64,000 bases of DNA from Bin55 sp965205965 (GTDB lineage Bacteria > Pseudomonadota > Gammaproteobacteria > Pseudomonadales > Azotimanducaceae): assembly GCA_965205965.1 (NCBI GenBank), contig CBDBHT010000007.1:1116001-1180000 (forward strand). The letters are read 5' to 3'. Under the pieces are notes generated by a model. The model was not told where the DNA came from and ran no database searches. It saw nothing but the letters and a program-made list of their open reading frames with translations. Shown here one piece after another: positions 62,829-64,000 of the stretch. Within the stretch, counting starts at the first letter, position 1, and each line of letters opens with the position of its first letter. Made by a program: the position numbers and the translations under genes.

Positions 62829-63620
62829 CACCGCTGTGGGTGTTCAAGTTGTCGCACACCAGCGTGATGCTTTCCGCATCCCGGGAACGCGGCAGATTCG
62901 CCAGCGCGCGCACTTGCTGCGCCCAATCCAACGTCGTGCGCCGTTTGGTGACAGCCACTGTCCGCCAGCCGGACAGCGGCTCGCCGAACATCCACACCGT
63001 GCATTCTCCCCGGCGGAGGTAGTGGGCGTCATACTTCTCCGGCGACCCGGGGCGTACTGGCAACTTCTCGCGGACTTCCGACACTAGCTGCTTGCTCATC
63101 TCGTCCATGCACACCACCGGATGCCGCGGGTCGTACGGCCGCCGGTATACCTTAAGCACCCGCTCCATGCCGGCCACGAAATGGTGGCTTTGTTTCTTCG
63201 GGATACACCACATGTCCCGCCGCCATGGTTTCAATTCGTTTTTTTTAACGCCTGCCGCACGGTCTCCTCGCAAATCGATTCGACCACTTCAAGTCGCACC
63301 AGATCTTCTGCCAGAATCTTCACGGTCCACCGAATGCGGCCTTCCGGTGGAACCGAACAGGCCACCTGAACCAGATGCGCTTCCTTCTCCCCATCCAGCT
63401 TCTTCGGCACCGGAGGCAACGGCCGAGGCCTACGCTCCAGAGCCTTCATCGGACCCTGCTCCACCGCACGACGCGTGCTCGACTTCAGCACCGCTTTCAA
63501 CTCATCCCGCTCATCCTGAGATAACTCCACCATGTATTGCTTCGGCATCTGATCCTCCTGATCCCAGAACCCCTTCCAATCCACTATTATAAACACGTAT
63601 TATTAGAACGGGCAGCCTAC
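62829..63620 (-). mobile_element. IS630-family element, truncated copy 2
   Basis: The outer end (revcomp GTAGGCTGCCCGTT, with TA at 63621-63622) is intact; the inner side is cut at 62828 by the IS4 element. OrfA (63231-63596) has an internal deletion that joins STRRA to VEQGPM, removing about 50 codons between short CGTCGTGC-type repeats. The eight-base homopolymer (T8 on the plus strand, 63239-63246) where orfA and orfB meet is identical to copy 1. OrfB continues MWCIPKKQSHHFVAGMERVL to VCDNLNTHSGD without further breaks. Confidence 0.85.
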
Positions 63621-63675
63621 TAGGTGAAAGTTCGGCACGCCGGCTCGGGTGACCAACCGGGCGGTTCATCCGGGC

Positions 63676-63822
63676 AGTCTGCGCCGTAGAAACGTAAGAA
63701 TGCTCTTTAGTAGGATAAATTACCTAGAATACATATTAAAGAAGTATATAAATTTTACTCTAAGCTAGTTTAAAAATTATCCATCCTAAAAAATGTGCCA
63801 AAATTTTTCTGCGACGCAGATT
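63676..63822 (-). repeat. MITE family 2, copy 2 (147 bp)
   Basis: Starts AGTCTGCGCCGTAG and ends CTGCGACGCAGATT, an imperfect inverted end. Its interior, inverted, aligns with copy 1 at 27284-27430 throughout (for example GGCACATTTTTTAGGATGGA and ATTCTTACGTTTCTACGGCG). Same length as copy 1, opposite orientation. Confidence 0.7.
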
Positions 63823-64000
63823 GAAGGGATCGGGGTAGCCGAGGATGGTCGCGAGGAAGTCCTAGGTCTGTGGTTGGGGGAGAAGGAAGGCGTCCGATAC
63901 GGGTTGAAGGCCCGGGGGCAGGACATTCTGATCGCAGTGGTGGGGTGGTCTGAAGGGCTTTTCGGAGGCCTTGGAGACGGCGTTTCCTGAGGTGCTCGTT
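63823..64000 (+). mobile_element. IS256-family transposase fragment, open at right edge
   Basis: Reading frames with small breaks encode IGVAEDGREEVLGLWLGEKE, KARGQDILIAVV and GFSEALETAFPEVLV, a conserved central part of Mutator/IS256 transposases. A deletion joins the first two pieces. The 5' part is missing at the junction with MITE family 2 and the 3' part lies outside the window. Confidence 0.75.

Noticed and set aside
1..64000. tRNA genes or ICE attachment sites
   Set aside because: No cloverleaf-like or CCA-ended tRNA sequence and no matching direct repeats bordering the ICE genes were recognised by eye; a tRNAscan search would be needed to exclude them.

Overview
The window looks like a heavily remodelled integrative conjugative element (ICE) with a defence-rich accessory region in a proteobacterium, most likely a gammaproteobacterium. 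That inference rests on ICE backbone families of the PFGI-1/SPI-7/ICEHin1056 type at three places: type IV secretion genes at 1-3732 (minus strand), ParB and DUF2857 genes at 39.0-41.1 kb (plus strand), and the TIGR03761, DUF3577, DUF6573 and integrase genes at 57.0-60.1 kb (plus strand). Species cannot be told. No tRNA or rRNA gene was seen. The number of broken insertion sequences (IS1380, IS630, IS1595, IS5/IS427, IS1182, IS256, IS4) and MITE-like repeats suggests a genome going through IS expansion and decay.

Layout. 1-3.7 kb: seven overlapping conjugation genes, the last open at the left edge. 4-11 kb: hicBA toxin-antitoxin, a small secreted protein, mcrBC restriction genes and a Fic protein. 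11.3-26.2 kb: a complete type I-C CRISPR-Cas locus with an array of about 92 repeats, its leader, and cas2, cas1, cas4, cas7, cas8c, cas5c and cas3, all read on the minus strand. An IS1380 end abuts the cas3 start codon. 26.2-33.1 kb: mobile-element debris, a truncated AAA/DUF4143 ATPase, an HhH-GPD glycosylase-like gene, an integrase relic, and a restriction-modification-like module. That module consists of a 762-residue protein joining an N-terminal recognition-like domain, a PD-(D/E)XK-like nuclease and a nitrilase-type domain with an intact Glu-Lys-Cys triad, followed (after an IS1595 relic) by a 50-codon ORF that overlaps a SPPY-type DNA methyltransferase. I regard this as the best candidate for an undescribed system. 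33.4-39 kb: an IS1595 copy with a perfect 8-bp target duplication, an IS630 inserted in an IS1380 relic, and a NERD protein. 39-41 kb: ICE parB and DUF2857. 41-56.9 kb: an accessory insert that separates backbone genes, with an Mrr-type membrane-anchored endonuclease behind a poly-G tract, a broken and an intact copy of a type IV pilin, a lipoprotein metzincin-type protease, a broken XRE/IrrE gene and nested IS elements. 57-60.1 kb: backbone genes again. 60.3-64 kb: IS elements up to the right edge.

Two unrelated IS4-superfamily transposases (at 52.3-54.7 kb and 60.3-62.8 kb) each carry an N-terminal DruA-like (DUF4338) domain, the domain that also occurs in the Druantia defence system. Several short non-autonomous repeat families are visible: a ~110-bp MITE with GGGAACCTCTATTTA-type ends (seven copies, some with 4-bp target duplications), a 147-bp element with AGTCTGCGCCGTAG ends (two copies), a 205-bp inverted-repeat element beside hicA, and a TTAGTGTCTG-ended repeat containing variable G/C homopolymers (four copies).

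All calls come from reading the sequence and supplied translations by eye. Family names are recalled from motifs, not from searches. Repeat counts and hand-aligned boundaries may be off by a few bases.
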